NCBI RefSeq assembly: GCF_024628725.1
Contig: NZ_CP102409.1
Coordinates: 839,001-903,000, forward strand
Direction: 5' to 3'
From: Ruegeria sp. YS9
GTDB taxonomy: Bacteria > Pseudomonadota > Alphaproteobacteria > Rhodobacterales > Rhodobacteraceae
Length of the DNA: 64,000 nt
This document shows, piece by piece, positions 26,883-35,608 of this stretch. A program made the translations under genes and the position numbers. Within the stretch, counting starts at the first letter, position 1. Each line of letters opens with the position of its first letter. The notes below the pieces were generated by a model. It had not been told where the DNA came from. It was given only the letters and a program-made list of their open reading frames with translations, and ran no database searches.

Positions 26883-29800
26883 CTCAATCCCTCCAGATCA
26901 GCCCGGATGGAATTCCGGCGCGTGTTCCAAAGCCCGGCCTCAAGCAGCGCGCGGAACCGGTCCTGCATGGCTTGATGAGCTTTGGGATTGGCCTCTTGCA
27001 GGAACGCGTCCACCTCTTCGTTGCCCAGCGTGGCATCATGGTAGAGGTCAAAAAGATGCGGTGCGACCGTGCCGGACAGATGCGCGAATGAGGCCATATG
27101 ATCCAGCGTTGCCGCGATTTCAGCCGCCCCCCGGAAACCATGGCGTTGCATCCCGGCGATCCAGTTGGGATTTGCGGCCCGGGCGTGGACGACACGGCTG
27201 ATTTCTTCGCGCAAAGTACGGGCACGCGGATTTTCGGGGTTGGTGTTGTCCAGATGGTAAAGCTGCGCGGTTCCGCCGGCGATCTTCTTGGCGGCGGCAA
27301 AACCCGCCTCGTGTGTGGCATAATCGTTGGCCAGAAGAAGATCGGTTTCGGTCAGGTCCTGCAAGTGGACAAAACTGTCTGCATTTGCAACGCGTTGGGT
27401 GATGCCGTCCTTGTCCTGCGCGATGTGTTCGCCTTCCAATGCAAAGGAACTGGCCTCAAGCCACGCCTCACCGGCCTGTGCACGGGCCTCGTCGGTATAC
27501 ACCTCGGAAAGCTCGGTCATGTTGACGCCATAGCTTCCGGGCGCAGGTCCATAGACACGCGCTGCCGGCTCCTGCCCGGCATAGGGGTTCCAGTCCGTCG
27601 CTTCATCGCGCGCGGCCAATGCGCGAACCGCTTGGCCAAACAAAGCGGACAGCGTCGGGAATACATCCCGGAACAGGCCCGAGACCCGCAAGGTCACGTC
27701 CAGGCGCGGGCGGCTCAGGTCAGTGATCGGCAGAACCTCGATGCCGGAAACCCGCTCGGACCCTTTGTCCCATACGGGTTTGACGCCCAGCAGGTGCAAG
27801 GCCATGGCAAATTCCTCGCCGGCCGTGCGCATGGTGGCTGACCCCCACAGATCGACGATCAGCCCTTTTGGGTAATCGCCTTCTTCCTGAAGATGGCGTC
27901 GCACCAGTTCCTCGGCCAGTTTCACGCCTTGGGCATAGGCCGCACGGGTCGGGACCGACCGCGGATCGGTGGTGTAAAGGTTCCGCCCGGTGGGCAGAAC
28001 ATCTGACCGACCACGATAGGGTGAACCCGAAGGCCCGGCATCGATCCGTTTGCCTTCGAGCGCTTTGATCAGCGCGTCGCGTTCCGCATGGGCTGACGGG
28101 GCCGGATCGAAATTGCCCGTCACCTCGGGCACGCGCCCGAAGATGTGCAGCCCGTCGCCAAACTGGCTTTCCTTGATGTCACAGACAAAGCGGTCGATGC
28201 GGGTGATCGCTTCGGCGGTGCAGGTTGCCTGATCAAGGCCGAGATCGCTTTCCAAGCCAATGGCCTGCGCTTCACCACGGATATCTTCCTGCAAGCGGTC
28301 ACGGCGTTTGGGGTCAAGCCCGTCGGCGTTGGAAAACTCATCCAGCAGCGATTCAAGCCGCACCATCCGATCCGGCGTGCCGCTGTCCTTCATCGGCGGT
28401 GGGATGTGGCCCAGCGTGACGGCTCCGATCCGGCGCTTGGCTTGCGCGGCCTCGCCCGGGTCGTTCACGATAAACGGGTATATCACCGGCAGATCGCCGA
28501 TCAGCGCCTCGGGCCAGCAAGCGGCAGACAAGGCGACCGATTTTCCGGGCAACCATTCCAGCGTTCCATGTGCGCCGATATGGATCAGCGCATCCGCACC
28601 CAACCCTTTGCGCAGCCACAAATAGAAGGCGACATACCCGTGGCGCGGGGTGCGCGAGAGGTCATGATAGTCGTCATCCCGCAGCTCGGGCGTGCCGCGT
28701 TCGGGTTGCAGCGCGACCAGCGCCTTGCCGCGTCGCATTGCGGTGAAATGGAAGGCCCCATCGGCACAGGCCGGATCATCTTGGGGCGCGCCCCATACGG
28801 TGTGCAGATCGGTGCGCAGGGTTTCGGGCAATTCCGCGAGCGCATCCAGATAATCCCCGAGCGACAACGAAATCCGGGCGTCCAGAAGAATGTCGGCAAT
28901 CGGTTCGCCAGTCGCGATGTCATAGCCTTCTTCGTCAAGATCGGACAGCATCGCCTCGGCCGAGGCCAGCGCGTCAAGGCCAACCGCATGGGCCATCTGC
29001 CAGTCTTTGCCGGGATAGGTGGACAGGACCAGCGCGGGAATCTGATCTGCCTTGGGTTTGTCGTTCAGTGCAAGCCAGCCCGATACACGGTCGACGATCG
29101 CTTCGATCCGGTCCGGTTCGGGCCGATGTGCAAAGCGCGCGTATTCCAGATGCGGATCACGTTTGCCTGGTTCCTTGAAAGACGCGATTCCCGCCGAAAT
29201 CCGCCCATCGACCTCGGGCAGTACCACATGCATGGCCAGATCGGCGGGGGACAGCCCGCGTTCCGCCTCGGCCCAGGCTTTGCGGCGCGAGGTGGCGAGG
29301 GCGACCTGAAACACCGGCACTCCTGCCGCGTCCAGAGGCGATGTTCCCGACGCGCCTTTGCCCGAAAATGAAGTGGCATTGACAATGGCGGATGGGTTCA
29401 GCGCAACAACCTGGTCCCGCAACCAGTCGGCGGCTACAGGCGCCTTGAGCGACGGGGCAAACAGGCCCACCGCCTCGAACCCACGGGCGCGCAGGCTGCG
29501 GATCAGGGCCGCGATCGGGGCGGTGTCCGCCGAGGTCAGGTAAGCGCGGTAGAAGGTGACGAGGATGCGTTTGGCGTTACCTTCGAACGCGGTTTCCACC
29601 GGGATTACGCCGCGATCCGGACACCACGCGCCACATTCGGGCAAGGTCTTGGCGCCCATCACCGGCCCGGCATAAAGCCCCGCCGCCAGCGCCATCTGCG
29701 CCAGCGCCGCCTGTGCCGCGACCTCGCCGCCGGTATCGCACAGATGCGCCAGCCGCCGCAGGGTGGAAACGGGCAGGGTGGAATAGTCGTCCAGCCGCGT

Positions 29801-30172
29801 GTCCTCGCGCCCGTCGGCGGGCAGCACCGCCAGCGCGATGCCTTTGGCCTGTGCCAGCGCCAGCACCTGCTGCAACCCGTAGGACCAGTAGGGAACCCCG
29901 CCGATCAGACGGATCAGAATGCCCTTGGCGCCCTCCAACGTCTGTTCGACATAGGTATCGACCGACAGGGGGTGTTTCAGCGCCGTCAGGTTGGCCAGCC
30001 GCAACGAGGGCATCCGCCCCTCGGGCCCGCCACCACGATGCCAGCCCGCCGCGAAAGCACCCAGGTCGCTGTCCGAAAAGGACAGCACCACCAGATCCGC
30101 CGGGCTCTGGCCCAGATCGGTCGGGGTCTCGGTTTCCTCGAGCCCGTGACTTTCGCGGAAGACGACGTGCAT
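26879..30172 (-). CDS. cobN: Cobaltochelatase subunit CobN
   Basis: A 1097-residue large subunit of the ATP-dependent cobaltochelatase, which inserts cobalt into hydrogenobyrinic acid a,c-diamide together with CobS and CobT. CobS and CobT are not in this window. Typical blocks are DALIHIGAHGTLEWLPGKSV, AYAQGVKLAEELVRRHLQEE and LIVDLWGSATMRTAGEE. It is slightly shorter than many CobN proteins (about 1200-1270) but shows no frameshift. It starts 5 bases after cobW. Confidence 0.95.
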   Translation of the reverse strand: MHVVFRESHGLEETETPTDLGQSPADLVVLSFSDSDLGAFAAGWHRGGGPEGRMPSLRLANLTALKHPLSVDTYVEQTLEGAKGILIRLIGGVPYWSYGLQQVLALAQAKGIALAVLPADGREDTRLDDYSTLPVSTLRRLAHLCDTGGEVAAQAALAQMALAAGLYAGPVMGAKTLPECGAWCPDRGVIPVETAFEGNAKRILVTFYRAYLTSADTAPIAALIRSLRARGFEAVGLFAPSLKAPVAADWLRDQVVALNPSAIVNATSFSGKGASGTSPLDAAGVPVFQVALATSRRKAWAEAERGLSPADLAMHVVLPEVDGRISAGIASFKEPGKRDPHLEYARFAHRPEPDRIEAIVDRVSGWLALNDKPKADQIPALVLSTYPGKDWQMAHAVGLDALASAEAMLSDLDEEGYDIATGEPIADILLDARISLSLGDYLDALAELPETLRTDLHTVWGAPQDDPACADGAFHFTAMRRGKALVALQPERGTPELRDDDYHDLSRTPRHGYVAFYLWLRKGLGADALIHIGAHGTLEWLPGKSVALSAACWPEALIGDLPVIYPFIVNDPGEAAQAKRRIGAVTLGHIPPPMKDSGTPDRMVRLESLLDEFSNADGLDPKRRDRLQEDIRGEAQAIGLESDLGLDQATCTAEAITRIDRFVCDIKESQFGDGLHIFGRVPEVTGNFDPAPSAHAERDALIKALEGKRIDAGPSGSPYRGRSDVLPTGRNLYTTDPRSVPTRAAYAQGVKLAEELVRRHLQEEGDYPKGLIVDLWGSATMRTAGEEFAMALHLLGVKPVWDKGSERVSGIEVLPITDLSRPRLDVTLRVSGLFRDVFPTLSALFGQAVRALAARDEATDWNPYAGQEPAARVYGPAPGSYGVNMTELSEVYTDEARAQAGEAWLEASSFALEGEHIAQDKDGITQRVANADSFVHLQDLTETDLLLANDYATHEAGFAAAKKIAGGTAQLYHLDNTNPENPRARTLREEISRVVHARAANPNWIAGMQRHGFRGAAEIAATLDHMASFAHLSGTVAPHLFDLYHDATLGNEEVDAFLQEANPKAHQAMQDRFRALLEAGLWNTRRNSIRADLEGLR

Positions 30173-30177
30173 GGGTC

Positions 30178-31233
30178 TTACTCGGCAGCCTCACGCACAC
30201 CCACGAGGATTTCGCGGATTTCCGCCTCTTTGATATCGTCATGCTCGGCGATGACGACCAGACGCGAACGGCGTTCTTCGCCGGGTTCCCACGGACGGTC
30301 ATACTGGTGCCGTACCCGCGCACCGACCGCCTGAACCAGCAGGCGCATGGGTTTGCCCTGAACGGCAGCATACCCTTTGACCCGCAGGATGTTCAGCTCG
30401 TTCGCCAGACGCTCGATATTGGCCACCAGTTGGGTCGGATCGGCTTGCTCGGGCAACTCGACGATGATGCTTTCGAAATCGTCATGCTCGTGATCATGGT
30501 GGCCGTCGTGATGCGAGGGTCGGGCGTCCATGTCATCCTCGGCGGCGGCTTCCAGACCCAACACGACGCGAACGTCCACGGCACCTTCGGCCACTTCGAC
30601 CACGGGCAGGGGGCGCGGCGCCTCGGCTGCGATGATCTCGCGCGCCTTCGCCACGCCTTCGGGGCCGGCGAGGTCGGGCTTGGTCAGCAGGATGATGTCG
30701 GCGCACGAGATCTGATCCTCGAACACCTCGGACAGGGGCGTTTCGTGGTCGATCGAGTCATCGGCCATGCGCTGGGCGTCCACCGCTTCGACATTGGGCG
30801 CGAAACGACCGGCGGCCACGGCCTCGGCATCGGCCAGGGCAATCACGCCGTCCACGGTGATCCTGGAACGGATATCGGGCCAGTCGAACGCCTTGAGCAA
30901 TGGTTTGGGAAGCGCCAGTCCCGAGGTTTCGATCAGGATGTGATCCGGGCGCGGGTCCAGCGCCATCAGAGCCTCGATGGTGGGAATGAAATCATCGGCC
31001 ACGGTGCAGCAGATGCAGCCATTGGCCAGTTCCATGATGTTTTCCGCCGGGCAATCCGGGATGGCGCAGGATTTCAGGATGTCGCCATCGACGCCTACAT
31101 CGCCGAACTCGTTGACCACGACAGCAAGGCGCTTGCCCTGCGGGTTCTGCATCAGGTGACGCACCAAAGTGGTTTTGCCCGAGCCAAGAAAGCCGGTGAT
31201 CACTGTGACGGGGAGTTTTTCGAGGTTCGACAT
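30178..31233 (-). CDS. cobW: Cobalamin biosynthesis GTPase CobW (metal chaperone)
   Basis: About 351 residues of the COG0523 family. The P-loop is GFLGSGKTT (residues 14-22), the metal-binding motif NGCICC is at 71-76, and a histidine-rich loop with HHDGHHDHEHDD lies between the GTPase and C-terminal domains. CobW is thought to deliver cobalt to the chelatase. The ATG at 31233 is the family start; it directly follows the DUF1636 gene and precedes cobN by 5 bases. Confidence 0.93.
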   Translation of the reverse strand: MSNLEKLPVTVITGFLGSGKTTLVRHLMQNPQGKRLAVVVNEFGDVGVDGDILKSCAIPDCPAENIMELANGCICCTVADDFIPTIEALMALDPRPDHILIETSGLALPKPLLKAFDWPDIRSRITVDGVIALADAEAVAAGRFAPNVEAVDAQRMADDSIDHETPLSEVFEDQISCADIILLTKPDLAGPEGVAKAREIIAAEAPRPLPVVEVAEGAVDVRVVLGLEAAAEDDMDARPSHHDGHHDHEHDDFESIIVELPEQADPTQLVANIERLANELNILRVKGYAAVQGKPMRLLVQAVGARVRHQYDRPWEPGEERRSRLVVIAEHDDIKEAEIREILVGVREAAE

Positions 31234-31234
31234 G

Positions 31235-31609
31235 TCAGGCTCCAATCGGGGGAATGCGCGAGGCACAGTTCTTGCGAAAATGTTCGGGGCGTTCGCGCCA
31301 TTTCACCAAACCATCTTCAGTGGCCAGATACTTGGTCGCACCGTCGACAATGACGTCGACATGATCTGTTTCGCTCAGGTTTTCGTACACGAAGGTCCAG
31401 CGGCCCGGCCCGCCGCGCAATACGATCGAACAGCCTTGATCGCAGTTTGACAGGCATTCAACGGCTTTCAGGGTGACACCGTCGGGCAGGTCCGCCTGTT
31501 CCAGGGCCTTGTGCAATAAAGCGCCCGGGCGTTGCGCGTCATCTTCGACAGGCAGGCCGCGACGGCAGGTGGTACAGACCAGCAACTCGACTGGTGCGGT
31601 CTCGGTCAT
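31235..31609 (-). CDS. DUF1636 cysteine-rich protein of the cobalamin operon
   Basis: About 124 residues, first gene after the riboswitch. It has CTTCRRG near the N-terminus and ECLSNCDQGCSIV in the middle, five cysteines in the pattern of a thioredoxin-like ferredoxin fold. That suggests metal or Fe-S binding. The start may be the ATG at 31609 or 31618; both have G-rich Shine-Dalgarno sequence. Function is unknown; the position next to cobW suggests a role in cobalt handling. Confidence 0.8.
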   Translation of the reverse strand: MTETAPVELLVCTTCRRGLPVEDDAQRPGALLHKALEQADLPDGVTLKAVECLSNCDQGCSIVLRGGPGRWTFVYENLSETDHVDVIVDGATKYLATEDGLVKWRERPEHFRKNCASRIPPIGA

Positions 31610-31708
31610 GTCTCTCATCCCCCCAAATCCTCTTCGCGGGGGACGGGGTTTCATGCGGGCCACGATTGGTCATGGACCCGACACCGGAACACCCCGCCCG
31701 GTTTCAAC

Positions 31709-31896
31709 TTCGGTTGTTGGCAGGTCTCCCGGCTTGCGGATGCCAGAGGCGGGCCTCTGTCGGATGTCCCGCCTTCCCGGCTTTCGGGCCAGTGGCATTG
31801 GGCATCCTCTCCGTTCACGGTCGCGGGGGCGGCTGCGTTTGGCGGCATGACCGTTGACGCATTCCCTTTTCATCGGCTGTCACCGACACCAACGAA
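31709..31896 (-). promoter_or_regulatory. Cobalamin (adenosylcobalamin) riboswitch
   Basis: Read on the minus strand, the element shows the conserved core in order: GATGAAAAGGGAATGCG, then GCCGCCCCCGCGACCGTGA, then GCCACTGG, a purine-rich GGGAAGGCGG, and the B12 box AAGCCGGGAGACCTGCC. The ends pair as a P1 stem (GTTGG near 31890 with CCAAC near 31718). It lies 100 bases upstream of the DUF1636-cobW-cobN operon, so high adenosylcobalamin should shut this operon down. Confidence 0.93.
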
Positions 31897-32134
31897 AGGG
31901 ACATGCGGCACCGCTGGCCTGCTTGTCAAGCGAGTCGCGCGCAACAATGATGCAGAGGAGTAGAAAGCGACCTGTGGGCGTCGATGGGCGGCATGTCGTG
32001 CGGGGTTCAGCCTGAGATGGGCCCAGAGACCAACGGTATCTCTGCCAGGGTCGTACACTGTGGTGAGCGGGTGGCTCAAGGGAACCTGTCCCGATGATGG
32101 GAAAAGAACACCGAATACCCCGGATCCTCTCGCG

Positions 32135-34018
32135 CTAATAAATGACGTTGATCATGAGCAGCGAGACGACCAGAAACAGCACAGTCATGATCCCTCCGGA
32201 CCGCACGAAATCCATCACCTTGTATCCTGCCGGCCCCATGATCAAGGCGTTTACCTGATGGGTTGGGATGATGAAGCTGTTCGATGTGGAAATGGCGACG
32301 GTCAGGGCAAAGACGGCCGGATTCCCGCCAGCCGCTATCGCAATCGATACCGCCAGAGGCACCAGCAGAACCGTGGCCCCCACATTTGACATGACCAAAG
32401 AAAAGGCCGTCGCCAGAATGGCGATGCCGGTTTGCAGCGACCATAGCGGCCAGCCGTCCAGAATTATCATGATCTGCTGGGCGATCCACGCAGCGGTGCC
32501 TGTGTTCTGTACGGCTTGTCCCAACGGTATGAGGCAGGCGAGCAGGAAAACGGTGTTCCAGCCGACCGCGCGGTATGCCTCATCCACGCTGAGCACACGA
32601 GTCAACATCATGCCCACCGCTCCGGTAAGAAGGCAGAGTGAAAGCCGGACATCCGTGAACAGGATCAACGACAGCGAAATGGCGAAAAATGCCAGGGCCC
32701 AGCCGACTTTTTGCGGCCTCAGCTCGTCCTGTGGAAAGTCCGTTGTCACAACGACGAAATCCGGATCTCGTTTGATCCGCATCAGGTTGTCCCATCTGGT
32801 ATGCGCCACGAGCATGTCGCCCGCCTGAAACTTTTCGAGCCCGATCTGAGTGGATTCGTGATCCTCGGTCTCGACATGGCTCAGCGTCTCTTCGCCGCGG
32901 TGAATGGCCAGCAGCGACATCCCGTAGGTCTTGCGAAACAAAAGCTCGCGGGGGCATTTGCCGATCAGCTTGCTGTCGGGCGTGATGACCACCTCGGCCA
33001 CGCCTGCATTGGTTGGGGCGAACTCTTCGACGAAAACGTCCAAGTCGGGAAGAACGGTCAGCCCGTATTTCTCGGCGAATTTCTCGACCTCCCAACGGCG
33101 GCCGACGATGGCCAGCCGACACGGCGCTGCAATTTCCGCTGTCAAAACCTGAACCATCGAGGTTTTGCCGCGATAGAAGGTGGAAATGATGTACAGGTGG
33201 TTTTCGTGGTTGATGTCGGCCAGAATCTTGCCGACCAGGGGGCTGTCCTCGGGCACCACGACTTCGAACACATCGGCTTTGAGGCCATAGACCCTTTGCA
33301 GGTATTCCTGTGTCCCTTGTCCGGTACCCGTATTGTCAGGCTCTTCAGCCTCGGGCAAAACCCAGCGTCCCAACAGCAGAAAGTAACCAATTCCGGTCAG
33401 GATCAGAACCGCACCGATCGGCGTGACCGAAAACAGGCCGAAGGGCTCCATTTTCTGAGAGGTCGGCAGACTGTCATTTGCCGTCAGGATCAGATCGTTC
33501 AGCAGGATAAGAGGAGACGACCCGACCATTGTCATTGTGCCGCCCAGAATGGCGCAGAATCCCATCGGCATCAGCAGGCGCGACAGCGGTATACCTGACC
33601 GTGAAGATATTCGGCTGACAACGGGAAGAAACAGAGCAGCGGCGCCGACATTCTGCATGAACGAGGAAATGACGCCAACGGTTCCGGAGATGATGGGAAC
33701 GACCCTGCCTTCCGATTTGCCGCCGTATTTGAGGATGACGGCAGCCACCTTGTTCATGATCCCCGTCTTGTCCAGACCAGCCCCGACGATCATGACCGCT
33801 ATGATCGAGATGACGGCATTGGATGCGAAGCCGTCGAACAGAAGGGTGACATCCGCCAGATTTCCCAGCCCGGGCGCGTAGCTGAGCAAACCTATGAGAA
33901 CCAGAACCAATATGGCGGAAAGGTCGATCCTGATGATCTCGGAAACGAACAAGAAAACGGTGAAAGCCAGAAGGGTGCAAACGACCCCCATCTCGAAGGT
34001 AAAGGCAATGTGTTCCAC
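32135..34018 (-). CDS. SLC13-family permease with two TrkA-C domains
   Basis: A 627-residue inner-membrane protein. About five helices come first, then a soluble middle part (roughly residues 215-400) holding two RCK/TrkA-C regulatory domains, then another group of helices ending in a conserved NSFIIPTHQVNALIMGPAGY. This is the SLC13/DASS-type architecture (CitT-like halves separated by TrkA-C), usually transporting sulfate, dicarboxylates or other anions with Na+. The start is a GTG at 34018. Substrate is not deducible. Confidence 0.85.
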   Translation of the reverse strand: MEHIAFTFEMGVVCTLLAFTVFLFVSEIIRIDLSAILVLVLIGLLSYAPGLGNLADVTLLFDGFASNAVISIIAVMIVGAGLDKTGIMNKVAAVILKYGGKSEGRVVPIISGTVGVISSFMQNVGAAALFLPVVSRISSRSGIPLSRLLMPMGFCAILGGTMTMVGSSPLILLNDLILTANDSLPTSQKMEPFGLFSVTPIGAVLILTGIGYFLLLGRWVLPEAEEPDNTGTGQGTQEYLQRVYGLKADVFEVVVPEDSPLVGKILADINHENHLYIISTFYRGKTSMVQVLTAEIAAPCRLAIVGRRWEVEKFAEKYGLTVLPDLDVFVEEFAPTNAGVAEVVITPDSKLIGKCPRELLFRKTYGMSLLAIHRGEETLSHVETEDHESTQIGLEKFQAGDMLVAHTRWDNLMRIKRDPDFVVVTTDFPQDELRPQKVGWALAFFAISLSLILFTDVRLSLCLLTGAVGMMLTRVLSVDEAYRAVGWNTVFLLACLIPLGQAVQNTGTAAWIAQQIMIILDGWPLWSLQTGIAILATAFSLVMSNVGATVLLVPLAVSIAIAAGGNPAVFALTVAISTSNSFIIPTHQVNALIMGPAGYKVMDFVRSGGIMTVLFLVVSLLMINVIY

Positions 34019-34380
34019 AATACGTCCAGAACTTTTTCTTTGTTAGATTCCTAGTTCATCCTTCCCTGCTTGTCATGAAGTTTCGTTTTTCGATCGCCTG
34101 GGGACATTATATTTCTCAAGGAATAGCGGTTTGAGTAATGGTAAAGACCTTGTTTGACGAACCTGTCAGATAGAGGCGTTTGCCAATTCGCATGAGGCAG
34201 CCCCCGAACCTGGCATGAGAGGTGCAGTCCTCACATGGTCGAAGCAGAGCAAACGGAAGGGGTTGAAACACGACCCGGACAACAGACGATCCGGAAATGT
34301 GAAAGCCCGCAGCACACGACTTGCCCAAGGGTCTTTTGCGGTTGCCCGAACAAGACCAGAGCTGCGAGCAAAAGCGGCTG
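34019..34380. other. Intergenic region, no gene seen
   Basis: A 362-base stretch between the permease and the merA remnant. Apart from a consensus -10 hexamer for the permease I see no gene, repeat or tRNA. Weak open frames here have no coding character. This is where the left end of the older integrated element could lie, but I found no second tRNA-Cys fragment. Confidence 0.6.
34106..34111 (-). promoter_or_regulatory. Consensus -10 hexamer upstream of the permease
   Basis: The minus strand carries a perfect TATAAT 88 bases upstream of the GTG start of the SLC13 permease. No good -35 sits at 16-18 bases; TTGAGA lies too close. It is therefore only a candidate promoter. Confidence 0.3.
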
Positions 34381-35097
34381 TCAGCCCGCGCAGCAGGACA
34401 GCTTGCCAACGTCTTTCTCAAATGTCTGCGCGGCCAGTTTCAGGCCCTCGACCGTCGTGAGGTATGGAAAGATCATGTCACCCAAGTCGTCGTAGGTCAT
34501 ACCCATTTTCAGAGCCATCGCAGCGGTCTGGATTGTGTCTGATCCTTCGGGCGCGATGATATGGGCACCAAGCAGTTTCTTGCTTTGTTTGTCCGCCACC
34601 AGCTTGATCAGGCCGCGCGTATCGCGGGCCGCAAGCGCGCGTGGGACGTGCTCCAGGCCCAATACGGATGTGATGACGTCATGGCCCTGAGCAGCAGCCT
34701 GCGCTTCAGTTGCACCGACGCTGGCGACTTGAGGATCTGAAAAGACCACAGAAGGCATGACGCTATTGTCATAGCTCAGCGAGTTTCCGTTCATGGCATT
34801 CTTTGCCGCCAGCTTTGCGCCATAGGCAGCCATATAGACGAACTGGTCATTGCCGGTTACGTCACCAGCGGCATATACACCCTCGCGGGAACTGTTCATC
34901 GCAGGATCGACGATTACTCCGCCTCTTTCGTCCGTCGCAATCCCTGCGACATCAAGCGCGAGGGATCCGGTGTTCGGGACGCGCCCTGTCGCCAGCATCA
35001 GTTTTTCTGCATCCACTGTCACCGGCTGGCCGTTTCGGGTGGCGTGCAACCGAACTACGCCATCCATGGCTTCCAACCGGTCGTAGGACAGGCCATC
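34381..35097 (-). pseudogene. merA: Mercuric reductase, 3' remnant
   Basis: About 235 C-terminal residues of MerA remain, from near DGLSYDRLEAMDG to the end. Clear motifs are LMLATGRVPNTGSLALD, GVYAAGDVTGNDQFVYMAAY, the dimerisation region with MIFPYLTTVEGLKLAAQTF, and the C-terminal vicinal cysteines KLSCCAG that hand Hg(II) to the active site. The FAD-binding N-terminal half with the redox-active CVNVGCVP loop is gone, so the product cannot reduce mercury. The break at about 35097 joins directly to an integrase gene fragment. No merR, T or P is nearby. Confidence 0.85.
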
Positions 35098-35254
35098 AAG
35101 ATGCAAGAAAGCGTGCCAGATCACCAGCCCTATGCGGGCAGCGAGTTCGTAGCGATATTCTTACAGATGTTCGCTTTTGCTCATAAGACGGAGGGATAGG
35201 CCACCGGAAATAATAAACACCATGTCTTGAAAGGCTTAGGTAGGATGACTGCAT
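35098..35254 (-). pseudogene. Tyrosine integrase, 5' remnant
   Basis: Starting at the ATG at 35254, the frame encodes about 52 residues beginning MQSSYLSLSRHGVYYFRWPI and continuing to SLRTRCPHRAGDLARFLA. This is the N-terminal arm-binding region of Roseobacter-type tyrosine recombinases (DUF6538-like). The catalytic domain (R...HxxR...Y) is missing: the frame runs into the merA remnant and ends at a stop. It lies 70 bases from the tRNA-Cys fragment, exactly where an integrase gene is expected in a tRNA-targeted island. Confidence 0.65.
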
Positions 35255-35324
35255 CATTGTAGGTGTGTCCCACTTTGTGTCACACCCGAGCACCACAGGG
35301 CTAAGTCAATGATTTAGAATAAAA

Positions 35325-35372
35325 TGGAGGCGAGTACCGGAATCGAACCGGTGTACACGGATTTGCAATCCG
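35325..35372 (-). other. tRNA-Cys(GCA) 3' fragment, attachment site
   Basis: On the minus strand the 48 bases encode the anticodon loop TTGCAAA, the T arm CCGGTTCGATTCCGG, and the acceptor end ACTCGCCTCCA with encoded CCA. The 5' half (acceptor strand, D arm) is absent: beyond 35372 the sequence no longer looks like tRNA. This is the typical direct-repeat remnant left by integration into a tRNA 3' end. Its orientation puts the associated element on the right, with the intact tRNA-Cys expected at that element's far end. Confidence 0.85.
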
Positions 35373-35608
35373 GAAAATTTCGTTGATTTAAAAGGGCAAG
35401 ATTGTAAACGTACTTGTTTCGTTCAGGGTCACTTTTCAATAGGTTACGAGGCCCAAGTAAACGGTTTTTCACAGGCTCTTGCTCTGGCGAAAAGGCAAAG
35501 AAAAACCGCTGAGGGGGCGGCCACCCACCTCAACGGCATAGAAGAATATTTCCGTCTCCAAACATATGGCATTTCCGGTCTGACCTCAACCCAAATGGCG
35601 GTGAGATC

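Noticed and set aside
31651..31873. Short minus-strand open frames in the riboswitch
   Set aside because: They coincide with the conserved structural core of the B12 riboswitch and have no independent coding signal or ribosome binding site.
34116..34421. A 101-codon minus-strand open frame after merA
   Set aside because: It overlaps the 3' end of the merA remnant in another frame, has a Cys/Ser/Arg-rich shadow composition, and lacks a plausible start signal.
35096..35296. A small independent gene of 66 codons
   Set aside because: From the internal ATG at 35254 it is the N-terminus of a tyrosine integrase cut off at the merA junction, so it is better described as a gene remnant.
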